Shown here piece after piece: positions 32,499-43,623 of a stretch of DNA of 64,000 nucleotides. Position 1 is the stretch's first letter. Every line of letters starts with the position of its first letter. Under the pieces are notes generated by a model. It saw only the letters and a list, made by a program, of their open reading frames with translations. It was not told where the DNA came from and searched no databases. The stretch is from assembly GCF_021134715.1 (NCBI RefSeq), contig NC_060024.1, forward strand, positions 5,828,001 through 5,892,000. The letters run 5' to 3'. The position numbers and the translations under genes were made by a program. This DNA is from Daphnia pulex. Lineage: Eukaryota; Arthropoda; Branchiopoda; Diplostraca; Daphniidae.

Positions 32499-32731
32499 TC
32501 AATTTTCAGTACTGGCCATACCTTCTCCTCGGTGTTCCTGTTCTCTGTCCCGACCAGACCAATCAGTTGTTGACCAGCACTGCTCTGTCGCTGCTGGGTT
32601 GGGGGGTCGTTCTCCAGGGCAGAACCGTTGAATGTGCCCGGCTTCGCCGCAGCCATAGCACACGAACTGGCCATCCGGGGTCCGCCGAAGTCCATCTGCT
32701 GCTGCCGATTGGACCTCGGGCAATCCCTCAT
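32499..32731 (-). pseudogene. Gag nucleocapsid fragment with zinc knuckle
   Basis: Contains CYGCGEAGHIQRFC, a canonical Cys-X2-Cys-X4-His-X4-Cys knuckle. An overlapping frame shows a second knuckle end (MRDCP), so one frameshift separates the two knuckles. The upstream capsid part of gag is not present in recognisable form. Confidence 0.75.
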
Positions 32732-32760
32732 GACATGACCTTCCGTCCCTTACTTGCCGT

Positions 32761-33375
32761 ACACCGGCCTCCTGTCTTCGGTCCGTTCACCCCTGGTTTC
32801 ACTACCACAACAGTGAACCAAGGTCTTGCACGTGGTCTGAAGCCCGCTGCTCACCGTGCGCTGACAACAACTACCCCGTTTTGCGGACAAAAGGCTCGCG
32901 CTTTTTCCACTCAACGTGCGTTTTCCCAAAGCGACCCCAGGTCTTGCCCGCAGCCAAAAAAGCTCGCTGCTCACTGTGCGCTTATAACCAACTCTTCCAC
33001 GCTCGCCTACCTGCAGTATACACGCGTACTGAGATCTTACTAGTAGTGTTCGATCTTTCCACCCCTAAGTAGCTCGTCACCGATGGTTTCTGACCTCCGA
33101 AAGCTTAACCGCTGGCTAGTCACACCACTCAATAAGCAACTCGTCCATATGAAAAAAAGGGTGAAAGTTCGCACTTACCAGCACCGCAACGCTCCCATGT
33201 AACGTTCAATCGTGTATTCTACTAACTACTGCACTAGCGCGAGAGCGATACAAGGGTAGCTACATGGTTATATAGGTGTTGGGCGTTGGCGGATGCTGAC
33301 GCCACACTACCAGTTGGCCTACATGTCAATAGGATCGTATAGCGAGAGCAATGACCAATGCGTGATCAATGATCA
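32761..33375. other. Region upstream of the second gypsy remnant
   Basis: No gene. Short direct similarity inside it ('aggtcttgc', 'gctgctca.cgtgcgct' twice at about 32,820-32,870 and 32,940-32,985) may be the remains of a leader or LTR. Confidence 0.4.
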
Positions 33376-34480
33376 ACGCGACAATACTTTCCAGTGTGCC
33401 AAAGTTGAAATCAGCGTTACCCAAACGAAAATTCAACGTTAAAACCCTCAAGGGATTGTCTATAATACGTAGATCGGTAAATATTCAATTACCCAATAGG
33501 ATTTCAAAAGTTATTTGTGTTTGAAAATCTACTTTAATCATTTTTTGTAGACATTTTCGTGTTACGATTTCAAGATTTTCACAGTGTGCCACGGTCTAAA
33601 TCCGCGTTACCCAAACAAAAATTCAAGGTTAAAACCTTCAACGGAGTGTCCTTAATACACAGACTGGCAAATATTCAATTACCCAATAGGATTTCAAAAG
33701 TTATTCATATTGTAAAATTTTTTTTCATCATTTTTTGGAGAAATTTTCGTGTTACGATTTCAATACTTTCGGAGCGTGCCACGGTTGAAATCCACGTTAC
33801 CGAAACAAAAATTTAACTTTAAAACCTTCAGTAGAGTGTCCATAATACGTAGAGGGAAAAATATTCCATTACCAAGTAGGAATTTTAAAAGTTATTCATG
33901 TTTGAAAATTTACTTTCCTCATTTTTTGTTGACATTTTCTTGTTACGATTTCAAGATTTTCTTAGGGTGCCACGGTTGAAATCCGCGTTACCCAAACGAA
34001 AATTCAACTTTTAAACGTTCAAGGGAGTTCCGATAATACGTAGAGGGGCAAATATTCCATTACCCGATAGTATTTCAAAAGTTATTCATGGTTGAAAATC
34101 AATTTTTATAATTTTTTGTTGACATTTTCGTGTTACGATTTCAATACTTTCCATTGTGCAAAAGTCGAAATACGCGTTACCCAAACGAAAATTCAATCTT
34201 AAAACCCTCAGGGGATTTTCCATAATACGTATATAGGTAAATATTCAATTACCCAATAGGATTTCAAAAGTTATTCATGTTTGAAAATCTTTTTTCATCA
34301 TTTTCCGGAGAAATTTTCGTGTTACCATTTCAAGATTCTCACAGTATGCCATGGTGGAAATCCGCGTTCCCCAAACGAAAATTCAACGTTAAAACCTTCA
34401 AGTGATTGTCCATAATACGTAGAGGGGAAAATATTCAATTACCCAGTAGGTATTTCAAAAGATATTTATGTTTGAAAATA
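33376..34480. repeat. Satellite array, unit about 190 bp, about six copies
   Basis: The 'gttacccaaacgaaaattcaa' block recurs at about 33,415, 33,605, 33,795, 33,985, 34,175 and 34,365. Between blocks lie the same 'attacccaataggatttcaa' and 'cgtgttacgatttcaa' segments. Copies differ at many sites, so the array is not fresh. Non-coding. Confidence 0.9.
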
Positions 34481-36629
34481 TTTCAGGCTTTATATTTGGG
34501 ACGTATTTTTTGTTCTTCTTCAACACCAATGTAACCTATCACATATAATAAGTTTTCTGGTATAAATATTGTAAAAAAGAGTATTCCACTTTTATTTTAT
34601 ACGAAAAATACCATTATATGTGATAGGAAAGGTCTCCACCACGGTTTGGAAATATTTCAGGCTAGATATTTGGCACGTATTTTGGGTTTTTCTCCAACAC
34701 CAATGCAACCTATCACATATAATGAGTTTTCTTGTATAATTATTGTAAAATAGAGTATTCCACACTTATTTAATACGAAAAATACCATTATATGTGATAG
34801 GGAAAATCTCCACCACGATATGGAAATATTTAAGAACATATGTTTGGGACGTATTTTTGGGTTTTCTTCACAACAATGCAACCTATCACATATAATTTGT
34901 TTTATGTTATATTTATTGTAAAATAGAGTATTCCACACTGATGCAACAAAAAAAAAACATTATATGTGATCGGAAAGGTCTCAACAACGATTATGAAATA
35001 TTCCTGGCTAGATGTTTGGGGCGCATTTTTGGTTTCTCTTCAACACCAATGCAACCTATCACATATAATGAATTTTCCGGTAAAATTATTCTTAAATAGA
35101 GTATTCCACACTGATTCAACACCAAAAATACCATTATATGTGATAGTAAAGGTATCCACCAAGATTTGGAAATATTTCAGGCTAGATGTTTGGAACGTTT
35201 TTTTGTATTTCTTCAACACCAATGCAACCTGTCACATGTAATAAGTTTTCTCTTATAATTATTGTAAAATAGAGTATTCTTCACTGATTCAACGCAAAAA
35301 ATCGAGTATTCTACACTGATTCAAAACGAAAAATACCATTATATGTGATAGGAAAGGTCTCCACCACTATTTGGAAATATTTCAGGCTAGATCTTTGGGC
35401 TTTTTTTTTTGTTTTTTCTTCAACACCAATGCAACCTGTCACATGTAATGAGTTTTATCTTATAATTATTGTAAAATAGAGTATTCTTCACTGATTCAAC
35501 ACGAAAAATACCATTACATGTGATAGGAAAGGTCTCCACCACTATTTGGAAATATTTCAGGCTAGATGTTTGGGACATTTTTTGGGTATTTCTTCAACAC
35601 CAATGCAACCTGTCACATGTAATGAGTTTTCTCTTATAATTATTGTAAAATAGCGTATTGTTCACTGATTCAACGCGAAAAATACAATTACATGTGATAG
35701 GAAAGGTCTCCACCACGATTTGGAAATATTTCAGGCTAGATGTTTGGGACATTTTTGGTATTTCTTCAACACCAATGCAACCTGTCACATATAATAAGTA
35801 TTCTCTTATAATTATTCTAAAAAAGAGTATTCTACACTGATTCAACACGAAAAATACTATTATATGTGATAGGAAAGGTCTCCACTAAGATTTGTAAATA
35901 TTTCAAGCTAGATCTTTGGGACGTTTTTATTTGTTTTTTCTTCAACACCAATGCAACCTGTCACATGTAATGAGTTTTCTCTTATAATTATTGTAAAATA
36001 GAGTATTCTACACTGATTCAACACGAAAAAAACCATTACATGTGATAGGAAAGGTCTCCACCACGATTTGGAAATATTTCAGGCTATATGTTTGGGACAT
36101 TTTTTTGGTATTTCTTCAATACCAATGCAACCTATCACATGTAATGAGTTTTATCTTATAATTGTTGTAAAATAGAGTATTCCACACTGATTCAACACGA
36201 AAAATACCATTACATGTGATAAAAAAGGTCTCCACCACGATTTGGAAATATTTCAGGCAAGAACTTTGGGACGTTTTTTGGTTTTTTCTTCAACAGCAAT
36301 GCAACATGTCACATATAATTAGTTTTATCTTATAATTATTGTAAAATAGAGTATTGTACACTGATTCAACACGAAAAATACCATTACATGTGATAGGAAA
36401 GGTCTGCACCACGATTTGGAAATATTTCAGGCTAGATGTTTGGGACATTTTTGGTATTTCTTCAACACCAATGCAACCTGTCACATATAATAAGTTTTCT
36501 CTTATAATTATTGTAAAATAGAGTATTGTACACTGATTCAACATGAAAAATACAATTACATGTGATAGGAGAGGTCTCCACCACGATTTGGAAATATTTC
36601 AGGCTAGAACTTTTGGGAAATTTTTTTTG
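34481..36629. repeat. Satellite array, unit about 172 bp, about twelve copies, with an internal dyad
   Basis: 'ccaatgcaacctatcacat' recurs near 34,527, 34,700, 34,875, 35,047, 35,220, 35,428, 35,600, 35,775, 35,950, 36,127, 36,297 and 36,470. Each unit also contains 'ccattatatgtgatagg', the reverse complement of its own 'cctatcacatataatg', about 85 bp away. One unit at about 35,220-35,390 is longer through a local duplication. The array resumes for a short stretch after the inserted element (37,375-37,437). Confidence 0.92.
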
Positions 36630-36631
36630 TA

Positions 36632-37372
36632 CAGTACCCACCAAACTATTAGGTACACCCCCCTATTTTCAGTGCATTCTTATGGCACTACGTGTTTAGA
36701 AAAAATGCAATAACTCTTGAACCGCTTGGGCTAGATTTTTTTCCTTTTGACCCTGAGTAGATCTAATGATGATCTACATTTTTTCTAAACATGAATTTGT
36801 CGTAGGATTAACCCCCACGGCGCTACGGTATCGTTCAGTTTATTAGGTACACCCGTTTTCCCCCCATATGCGCCGTGTTAAATACGGCGTTTTCAAAAAT
36901 TTACAAAAAATACTAAAAATCAAGCTAAAATCTTTTTCTTTGTGCCAAAAGATGCAGAATTCTTCACTCTATACGAATTTAAAGAATGATTTACAATAAA
37001 ACCAACTCAGAGAACCCTTCCCTATACCCTAAAGTTTTCCACTTCAAAATTTGTACTTTTTACTACACACTTGCACTGTCGCCCCCATAGGCATTAGAAA
37101 TTTCGACAAATTTTTTTTTTCACCCGTTTTCCCTTCAAATAGGGAAAACGGGTGTACCTAATAAACTGAACGATACCGTAGCGCCGTGGGGGTTAATCCT
37201 ACGACAACTTCATGTGTAGAAAAAATGTAGATCATCATTAGATCTACTCAGGGCCAAAAGGAAAAAAATCTAGCCCAAGCGGTTCAAGAGTTATTGCATT
37301 TTTTCTAAACACGTAGTGCCATAAGAATGCACTGAAAATAGGGGTGTGTACCTAATAGTTTGGTGGGTACTG
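36632..37372. mobile_element. 741-bp Tc1/mariner-type non-autonomous element with about 235-bp terminal inverted repeats
   Basis: Ends are CAGTACCCACCAAACTATTA on the left and its exact complement on the right, each flanked by a TA. A CAGT tip with TA duplication is typical of the Tc1/mariner superfamily. The inverted repeats run about 235 bp each side (to about 36,868 and from about 37,135) with few differences. The centre encodes nothing. Within each repeat the tip-like block 'ttattaggtacaccc' occurs twice, once at the tip and once near the inner end. It sits inside the 172-bp satellite. Confidence 0.88.
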
Positions 37373-37437
37373 TATTTATTCAATACCAATGCAACCTGTC
37401 AAATGTAATAAGTTTTCTCTTATAATTATTGTAAAAT

Positions 37438-37461
37438 TGTGAGAGAGAGAGAGAGAGAAAG
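37438..37461. repeat. GA microsatellite
   Basis: A run of (GA) about ten units long at the point where the satellite array ends. Confidence 0.85.
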
Positions 37462-37541
37462 AGTATTCTATACAGAAAATCTTTTAGAAACTGAAAATCA
37501 CCAATTCAATGAATTTGAAATGATGATTCTGATTTTCAAAA

Positions 37542-37713
37542 TTTTGTGGGCGGTCCTTGAAATGGGATGAAGTTTGCTCTTTTTCCCCGTTTTCACCCTT
37601 TTTCGTGCTGCCTATACCCCTTAGGCCTCTTTTGCCCTTAGGGCGAAAGGCGAAAGACCAAAAGGGTGAAAAGGGGGGAAATTCATCCCATTTTAAGGAC
37701 CGCCCACCAAAAA
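37542..37713. mobile_element. Foldback element, about 60-bp inverted repeats
   Basis: 'tgggcggtccttgaaatgggatgaa' with a following 'ttttcacccttttt' at 37,546-37,608 is complemented at about 37,658-37,712. The centre has a small dyad ('gcccttagggc'). No frame. Another hairpin or MITE-type element. Confidence 0.75.
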
Positions 37714-39035
37714 TGGCGTGGGGTCCGTTTTAAAATGGGGGGAGCCTAACTCAACTTTGAAGTGAGATTAAGGGGGGAAATTATTATTGTAAAAATAAAC
37801 AAAAAATACCATGAGAATCAGCGTAAAAAACTGATTCTAATGATATTTTTTCAAGGGAATCCCTTATTCATGCACCAACCCTATTAAGGGAGAGTTGTAC
37901 TAGTTGTCACTTTTTTTGTTTTTGAGCCCCAACTTCTTTATTTCTCAATATTTTTTAACCCCACTAGGCTTAAATAAAGAAGACAAAATTAGCTATAAAA
38001 AGCGAATTTTTAGTTTCTGACAATTTGCTTTGTTTGAAACCAAAAGCGCTTTGAAAATGAAGGAGGGTGGGTCGAGTCGGGGGCAACATGCTCATGTACG
38101 CGGGATAGCATGGCCCATATTATTCTTACGGGCTAAAAAAAACACCTGGCGATGTCGTCATCAACTAAATTTTCCGGAAAATTTTCCCTCCCATCTCTAA
38201 CCCAGCAACACAAGTTGCCCCGAGAAAAGGTGTTTTTGTTATTATTTCGTTTTCAATCAACAATTTTGTCAATAAAAATTAATAAAAATAGGTTTCTGAA
38301 AGAGGAAAGAATTTCCTTTCAGAAACTTATTTTTTATAAATTTTTAGTTAATTAGGGGATTCCACAAAAGAAAAAAGAAAACGAAATGGACGACACGATT
38401 TAAGGGCCAAAAAATTATTTTAGTTGTTGTTTCCACACTACATGGACTATTTCTGTAATTTTTTTTTTTAAAGATGTGAATTATTAAAAACTATAACTGG
38501 TAATTTTTATAATGCAATCCCTCTGTCGCAAGAGGACGAAAAACGCTGGGTGCCAAGTTACCCACTACCTCAATTGCCCCGTTCTCCCCTACAAAATTTC
38601 GTTTTCCAAATTAAAATTAAACGATGAAAATAAAAATAAAAAAAATTCAAATCGGAGCTGCAATAAAGCTAACACAGTTCTATTTTTTTTTAATTCGTGT
38701 TTCTGCGAAGCCCTAGCCGTTCAACCACAAAAGAAGGCCAAAGCGGCCTTATTTGCTTAATGTCACATAAGGTCCTCTCGGCTTTCGAAAAACTTTTACA
38801 GCGGGCATATAGCGCCTCTAAAAATGAAAAAAAAAATCTGGAGAAAATCAGAGGTGACAGAGGGACAAACCAAATTTCAAAACATTTGGTTGAAAAATGT
38901 AGCACTGAGAGGACTGCTAAAACAGCGTTTTTGCATAAGGTTCTCTCGCGCTTCCAAACACTTTCGGTAGGTAGGCCTACTGTATATAAATGAACATGTA
39001 TAAATATTTAAGTTCATTTTAATTTTTCAAATTCA
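37714..39035. other. Gene-poor AT-rich region
   Basis: No supported gene; short direct similarity between 38,755-38,790 and 38,925-38,960 ('ataaggt.ctctcg.gctt'). Confidence 0.45.
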
Positions 39036-39040
39036 TTTAG
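39036..39040. other. Target-site duplication, left (TTTAG)
   Basis: TTTAG here and at 44,309-44,313 flank the BEL/Pao element. Confidence 0.85.
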
Positions 39041-39725
39041 TGTTCCCTCTGAATGTTGGAACCAGTGATTATGGATGCTCGTTCTCTCTTGTCTCTAACA
39101 TCCAATGTATTAAAGTCGATGAGTGGTGAATAAAATGAGAGCGATGAAATATGTACAGGGTCAGGTGTTGATGTGTACAGAGTATACGTGTGAGGTACCT
39201 GAGATAGACAGGAAGAATTATAATCGATACATGAAGGGCATGATAGAGAAAGTTACCTTATAAGCAAGGAAGCTTATCGGGTGACACACACATGAACAGT
39301 ATATGTGATACAAGTATCTGGGACCTGGGAAAGATATATGAAAATGTAGACTTAAGTAACAATACATCAAGCTCAAGAATAATTACCACGTGTACATAGA
39401 CGTTATCACGTCAAATAGCCTCAAAGAAAGGAAAGAACACAGGCTGAAATCTGTTCAGGCTAAATATACAAACATGGGATTAGATTCATGAACGGGAAAC
39501 AATTGTACAAAGGGCGTACCTTGATGAAAGATGAAACACACACACTAAAATCGTATTTCACGATCAAAGAGACTCTAGACAGAGCTTAATAAAATTACAG
39601 ACTGACTGTCACGACATGAGCTAAAATAGCAGGCGACATTAACTGAAAGGGAGAGAATGACAGGCAGGGAAGACGTAGGCGTAGTTGCCAGATGTAAAAC
39701 AAATTATTGCGATTTCGCAGAAACA
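39041..39725 (-). repeat. 3' LTR of the BEL/Pao element
   Basis: 685 bp, the left LTR on the plus strand; on the element's own strand it is the 3' LTR. The reading frame ends 21 bp inside it (stop at 39,704). Confidence 0.95.
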
Positions 39726-42700
39726 TCCTCCCCCGAGGCCGGAACGGCCGAGCTGGTTTCAAGCAAGCAAAGTTCTGTGATCCCGCGGCGAAATATTCTT
39801 GACGGAAGTTGGACATCTACTGCTCTCACGCAGCCGTCGGGACCCGGAAACGTTTGAACGACATGACCGATGCTCCAGACACCTCTTCCGAAACCTTTGT
39901 TGATCTCCAACACGACGTCTCCGATTTCCAGATTTGGGCGACGAATTTTCCACTTCTTTCTCGCGGCCAAGGATTGTAGATAGACGGTCTTCCAGATATC
40001 CCAGAAGAGGTTGAGGGAGCGCTGAAGGTACCGATAGTGGTCTCGTGGCTGAGCATCATCATATTGTCCGGCAGGTGGATAAGCGGTAGGAGCTCGATTC
40101 AGAAAATCGTTGGGCGTCAATGGCCGGAAGTCAGAAGGATCTGAGCTTGCGTAGGTCAATGGCCGGGTATTCAAGAGACCGGCTACTTCGTAGAGCAGAG
40201 TATGTAAAACATCTTCCGTTGGATGATGAAACGCGCCTTTCTCCTGTTCTAGGGAATTGTAGAGTGCTCTCTTCGTAGACTTGACTAACGACTCGTGAGC
40301 TCCACCGGAACGTGGGGTGCGCGGAGGTTGAAATGTCCATTTGATGCGAGAGGCTTGCATGAATTTCGGCAACTCCTCAATTTTCTCCGTGAGCGGATGC
40401 CGGCCCAGCAGAAACGGCGAGTGTAGCTGATCATAAGGTAGGCGTGCCCGACCGGCACGTCCGCCTAGACGGAGGAGGCAGTCTTCACCTAAGATCGGCG
40501 CGAGTGCAAGAAGAGAGGAGGTAGAATAAAGCGGCTTCTTCATCCGGAGTCGATGTAATTCTTCTAAAAATGAATCTTCTTGGCACTGTCGCACGGGACT
40601 CGGGAACCTATCAACCAATTCACACAACTGCGGAATATGACGGGGGGTGATCGGGATCTTCGACCAATCTGGTTTCTCCTTCACGAACGCCATCGCTCTT
40701 TGGTTGTCGGGAGATAGACAGCCTTGCCTGTATTCCGTTCCGAACGCCTCCGTGTCGCAGAAGCGACGCATCTCGGAAGTTAACAGATCCAATTGTGTCC
40801 GGCCAGAAATAATAAAACTACGGACGGCCAGAGCACGAGCATCTCTGTCTGTAACGCCTCGAATAATCCATCCAAGACGGGTTCTGGACGCGATCGGCTC
40901 GTAATCTTCACCTTCTCTTGATTCACGGGCAGCAAGTAGATGAAGATGGTCCGTCCCGATGAGGACGTCAACCTCGCCTCCGACTTCTCCTACCGGCAGA
41001 TCTAGTAGATGTGGCCACCGCATCTTCTCTTTACTCCAGTCGGTCGTCGGAGCTGGGCTGGCAACCTTCTGCATGGTAGACCCCTCGAGTGTGACGATCT
41101 CGCCGGATTCGGCGCGTACCTGGAAGTGGATCAACTCGGATGGATAACTGGTCACCACGCCTCCGGCGCCATCAACGGTCAGCACTTGCGGAGAGCCTCG
41201 AATCTGGAGCGCCGTAGCAAATGCGCTACGCACTAGAGTAGTGTCACTTCCCTCGTCGGCGAAGATATTGGCAGAGCACCAACTTCCATCGTTTCCTTGA
41301 ACCTGCAATCGCAGCATCCCAAGCGCCACTCGTTGATTTCTCTCCGCTCGAGCTGTAGATGGATGGACGATTTTGACGGGCAATTCCTCTGGGCCGTGCA
41401 GCAACGGGTGATGGATAAAACGACAGTCGGCGTATTTGCATGGCTGGCCAGTAGGACATTCACGAACAGAATGTTTGCAACTAAAACAATTAAAACAGAG
41501 TCGTCTTCTCATGCAGAAATGTATCTTCTCTCCAACGGGAAGCGCCTTGAAGTCCTCGCAGTCTGCTAGCCGATGACTCTTCTCACATTTAAAGCAAAAG
41601 GGTTTGCTAGATTGCGTGCTGGAACCACCTTCGTGCGTCTTTGTAGACGCTTGATGAGTTCTTGTTCGACGCTGGGTGAAACCTTCATTCACGGGAGCCG
41701 ATGAGTTTGCTTGACTGGCAGCGATACTGTACGCATTTTGGTAAGCTGACGCCCTCGAACAGAGCCAAGTCCCAAAATCGTTTAGACTCCTCCTCTCCAG
41801 GCGGCCGTGACGCTCTTCGTTCCACACGAGTCGGTCTTGAAGGTTCAGTTTCAGACAGATCTTCTCGATCACGTCGGCTGTGGACGTCTCTCCAATCCGG
41901 TTGAGATCGAACAGGTGGGAACGGACCTTTTCGGCGAATCTTTTAAACGCTCCAGCTTCTCCCTTCAGCTCCAGTCGGTCGAGAGCTTGAAGATGTGCGG
42001 CTCTCATGACGTCGCGTCGTCCATAAGTCTCCTTTAGGCGCACCAACGCTTGAATATAGGCCGACTCGCCACCACCTAAACCGTACACGACGTCGAGACA
42101 TTCGTCTTTCAGGTATCGCTTCAAGAGAGCCAATTTCTCCCCGGGCGATTTGGGCGTGTCGTGAACGAGGGCACGAAAGAGGTCGATCCATTCGAACCAC
42201 TCCAAAGCCTTCCCTTGGAAAGATGCGAGTTCCGCCGAGACAGCAGAACGAGCAGAAAGGTTGTTGGAGATGGGAGGTAGCAGGCCGGCGCTGTATTGAT
42301 CAATCCAATCGTCGGGTGTTTCTTGATTGTTGTTGTTGTTGTTCAGATTGCTGATGTTGTTGTTCAGATTGCTGATGTTGTTGATGCGCCGTTGCCGTGC
42401 GAGCCATTCGTTGGCCAAGGGATTTGCATCTGGTAATTGTTGGCTGACGGAAGAGTGTTGGTCTGGTTCTGCTGGTCGGCCGCTTAGCTGTCTTAGGGCC
42501 GCTTGTGCTGCTTCACATTCTTCCCAGACTCGATTCGCTTGTTCCCGGGCCTCGTCACACCTCCTCTGGGCGTTGGCTATCTCTTCTAGGCGAGCTTGCT
42601 CGCGACGTTGAATCTCCGATGGTGAGACGGCAGGGGCGGCTGGAACATTGCCACCTAAACCAACCACGGAAGCGGCTTCTCCTTCCCTGCTGGCCAAGTA

Positions 42701-43054
42701 AGATCGGGCGTATTCGGTGGTCTCGCCAACTCGAGTGACGTATGTGAGGTGCAGGGTATCTTGACGCTCGGCCTCCTCGTCCTCTTCCACTGATGTCAAC
42801 TCTGTCTGCAAATGGGACGCTCGGAGTAGAAGTTCATCGAAGTGTCGAATAAGGCCCAATATAGCCCCTCTGGAGCCCCTAGACTGAACTAGAGTCTCAA
42901 TACGCCTCCCCGTCGAGGTGATTTGTTGACGGAGTGTCCTCCTCTTAGTTCTTGCTGCCTTGATCCATGCTGCCGTCCGAACGGTTGTAAGCGTGGCTTC
43001 TTCCTCTTCCTCCAACTCATCCTCTGGTGACGGTCGACTGGGTTGCTCGGTCAT
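39704..43054 (-). CDS. BEL/Pao Gag-protease-deleted Pol polyprotein
   Basis: One 1,116-residue frame. Residues 1-260 are acidic, Gln/Glu-rich coiled-coil type with an Asn-rich tract from (AAC)n codons. The BEL Gag domain follows (FQGKALEWFEWIDLFRALVH). Then come knuckles CFKCEKSHRLADC and CFNCFSCKHSVREC and a third Cys/His cluster ending HPLLH. A protease with DEGSDTTLV in place of the usual D-S/T-G is next, then RLGWIIRG at the pol start. There the chain jumps twice: near 40,672 (FVKE to KPDWSK) the reverse transcriptase and RNase H are missing, and near 40,380 (HPLTEKI to EELPKF) the integrase zinc finger and two catalytic Asp are missing. The end (GGAHESLVKSTKRAL, with the last catalytic Glu) and the C-terminal DNA-binding part remain. 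Both joins keep the frame. Gag and protease could still work. Confidence 0.9.
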   Translation of the reverse strand: MTEQPSRPSPEDELEEEEEATLTTVRTAAWIKAARTKRRTLRQQITSTGRRIETLVQSRGSRGAILGLIRHFDELLLRASHLQTELTSVEEDEEAERQDTLHLTYVTRVGETTEYARSYLASREGEAASVVGLGGNVPAAPAVSPSEIQRREQARLEEIANAQRRCDEAREQANRVWEECEAAQAALRQLSGRPAEPDQHSSVSQQLPDANPLANEWLARQRRINNISNLNNNISNLNNNNNNQETPDDWIDQYSAGLLPPISNNLSARSAVSAELASFQGKALEWFEWIDLFRALVHDTPKSPGEKLALLKRYLKDECLDVVYGLGGGESAYIQALVRLKETYGRRDVMRAAHLQALDRLELKGEAGAFKRFAEKVRSHLFDLNRIGETSTADVIEKICLKLNLQDRLVWNEERHGRLERRSLNDFGTWLCSRASAYQNAYSIAASQANSSAPVNEGFTQRRTRTHQASTKTHEGGSSTQSSKPFCFKCEKSHRLADCEDFKALPVGEKIHFCMRRRLCFNCFSCKHSVRECPTGQPCKYADCRFIHHPLLHGPEELPVKIVHPSTARAERNQRVALGMLRLQVQGNDGSWCSANIFADEGSDTTLVRSAFATALQIRGSPQVLTVDGAGGVVTSYPSELIHFQVRAESGEIVTLEGSTMQKVASPAPTTDWSKEKMRWPHLLDLPVGEVGGEVDVLIGTDHLHLLAARESREGEDYEPIASRTRLGWIIRGVTDRDARALAVRSFIISGRTQLDLLTSEMRRFCDTEAFGTEYRQGCLSPDNQRAMAFVKEKPDWSKIPITPRHIPQLCELVDRFPSPVRQCQEDSFLEELHRLRMKKPLYSTSSLLALAPILGEDCLLRLGGRAGRARLPYDQLHSPFLLGRHPLTEKIEELPKFMQASRIKWTFQPPRTPRSGGAHESLVKSTKRALYNSLEQEKGAFHHPTEDVLHTLLYEVAGLLNTRPLTYASSDPSDFRPLTPNDFLNRAPTAYPPAGQYDDAQPRDHYRYLQRSLNLFWDIWKTVYLQSLAARKKWKIRRPNLEIGDVVLEINKGFGRGVWSIGHVVQTFPGPDGCVRAVDVQLPSRIFRRGITELCLLETSSAVPASGEDVSAKSQ
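39726..39738 (-). promoter_or_regulatory. Polypurine tract of the BEL/Pao element
   Basis: Minus-strand CGGGGGAGGA directly next to the 3' LTR, the expected primer site for plus-strand DNA synthesis. Confidence 0.75.
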
Positions 43055-43069
43055 GATGAAAGCTCACGA

Positions 43070-43560
43070 GTGACTGATGTGAGTTGAAGAAGAACAGGCC
43101 GTAGAGAGCTAAGCAACTGGAAGAGGGGCCAACGACAGCGTTGGCAAGATGAACAACTGGACTCGAGGATGACTGGGCCAACAAGAGTTGTTTACTAGAT
43201 GAACTGTTGACTGCAGGGAGCGACTGGACTTAAAGATGACGAGGCCAACAAGAGTTGTTGACTAGATGAACTGCTGACTGCAGGGAGCAACTGGACTTGA
43301 AGATGACTAGGCCAACAAAGAGTTGTTGACTAGATGAACTGCTGATAGCAGAGAGCGACTGGACTTGAAGATGACTAGGCCAACAAAGAGTTGTTGACTA
43401 GATGAACTGCTGATAGCAGAGAGCGACTGGACTTGAAGATGAATAGGCCAACAAAGAGTTGTTGACTAGATGAACTACTGACAGCAGGCAGCGACTGAAC
43501 TTGAAGATGACTAGGCCAACAAGAGTTGTTGACTAGATGAACTGCTGACAGCAGGACGTG
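43070..43560. repeat. Minisatellite (about 67 bp unit) in the BEL/Pao leader
   Basis: About six copies of a unit with 'ggccaacaaagagttgttga' and 'gatgaactgctga' lie between the 5' LTR and the start codon at 43,054. Copies are close in sequence, one base shorter or longer here and there. Confidence 0.88.
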
Positions 43561-43603
43561 TCGACTTGAACGACCGGAAAGTGACTGGAAACAAGATTGC
43601 TGT

Positions 43604-43621
43604 CTCCGGTTCGAAGGACCA
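43604..43621 (-). promoter_or_regulatory. tRNA primer-binding site of the BEL/Pao element
   Basis: Minus-strand TGGTCCTTCGAACCGG, two bases from the 5' LTR. It is complementary to a tRNA 3' end (GGTTCGAA then ACCA). The tRNA species was not determined. Confidence 0.75.
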
Positions 43622-43623
43622 AA

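Larger units (their letters stand above)
29898..32760 (-). mobile_element. Second gypsy-type remnant(s) with F-type envelope; internal pol deletion
   Basis: Reading the minus strand from 32,760: gag zinc knuckle, aspartic protease, the first part of reverse transcriptase, then directly the C-terminal part of integrase, then an F-type envelope. A second F-type envelope fragment (30,404-29,898) follows, so two elements or a recombinant may be present. Most of reverse transcriptase, all RNase H and the integrase core are missing. No LTR was identified. Confidence 0.75.

Noticed and set aside
33376-36629. CRISPR-like regular repeats
   Set aside because: Units of 172-190 bp diverge along their whole length with no constant repeat and unique spacers; eukaryotic satellites.
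34657-36644. Minus-strand frames of 60-93 residues in the satellite
   Set aside because: They recur with the repeat unit and have no coding features.
41943-42738. Several open frames antisense or out of frame within the BEL element
   Set aside because: Shadows of the long Gag/Pol frame with no motifs of their own.
43070-43560. CRISPR-like short repeats
   Set aside because: No unique spacers; the whole unit repeats, so it is a minisatellite in a retroelement leader.
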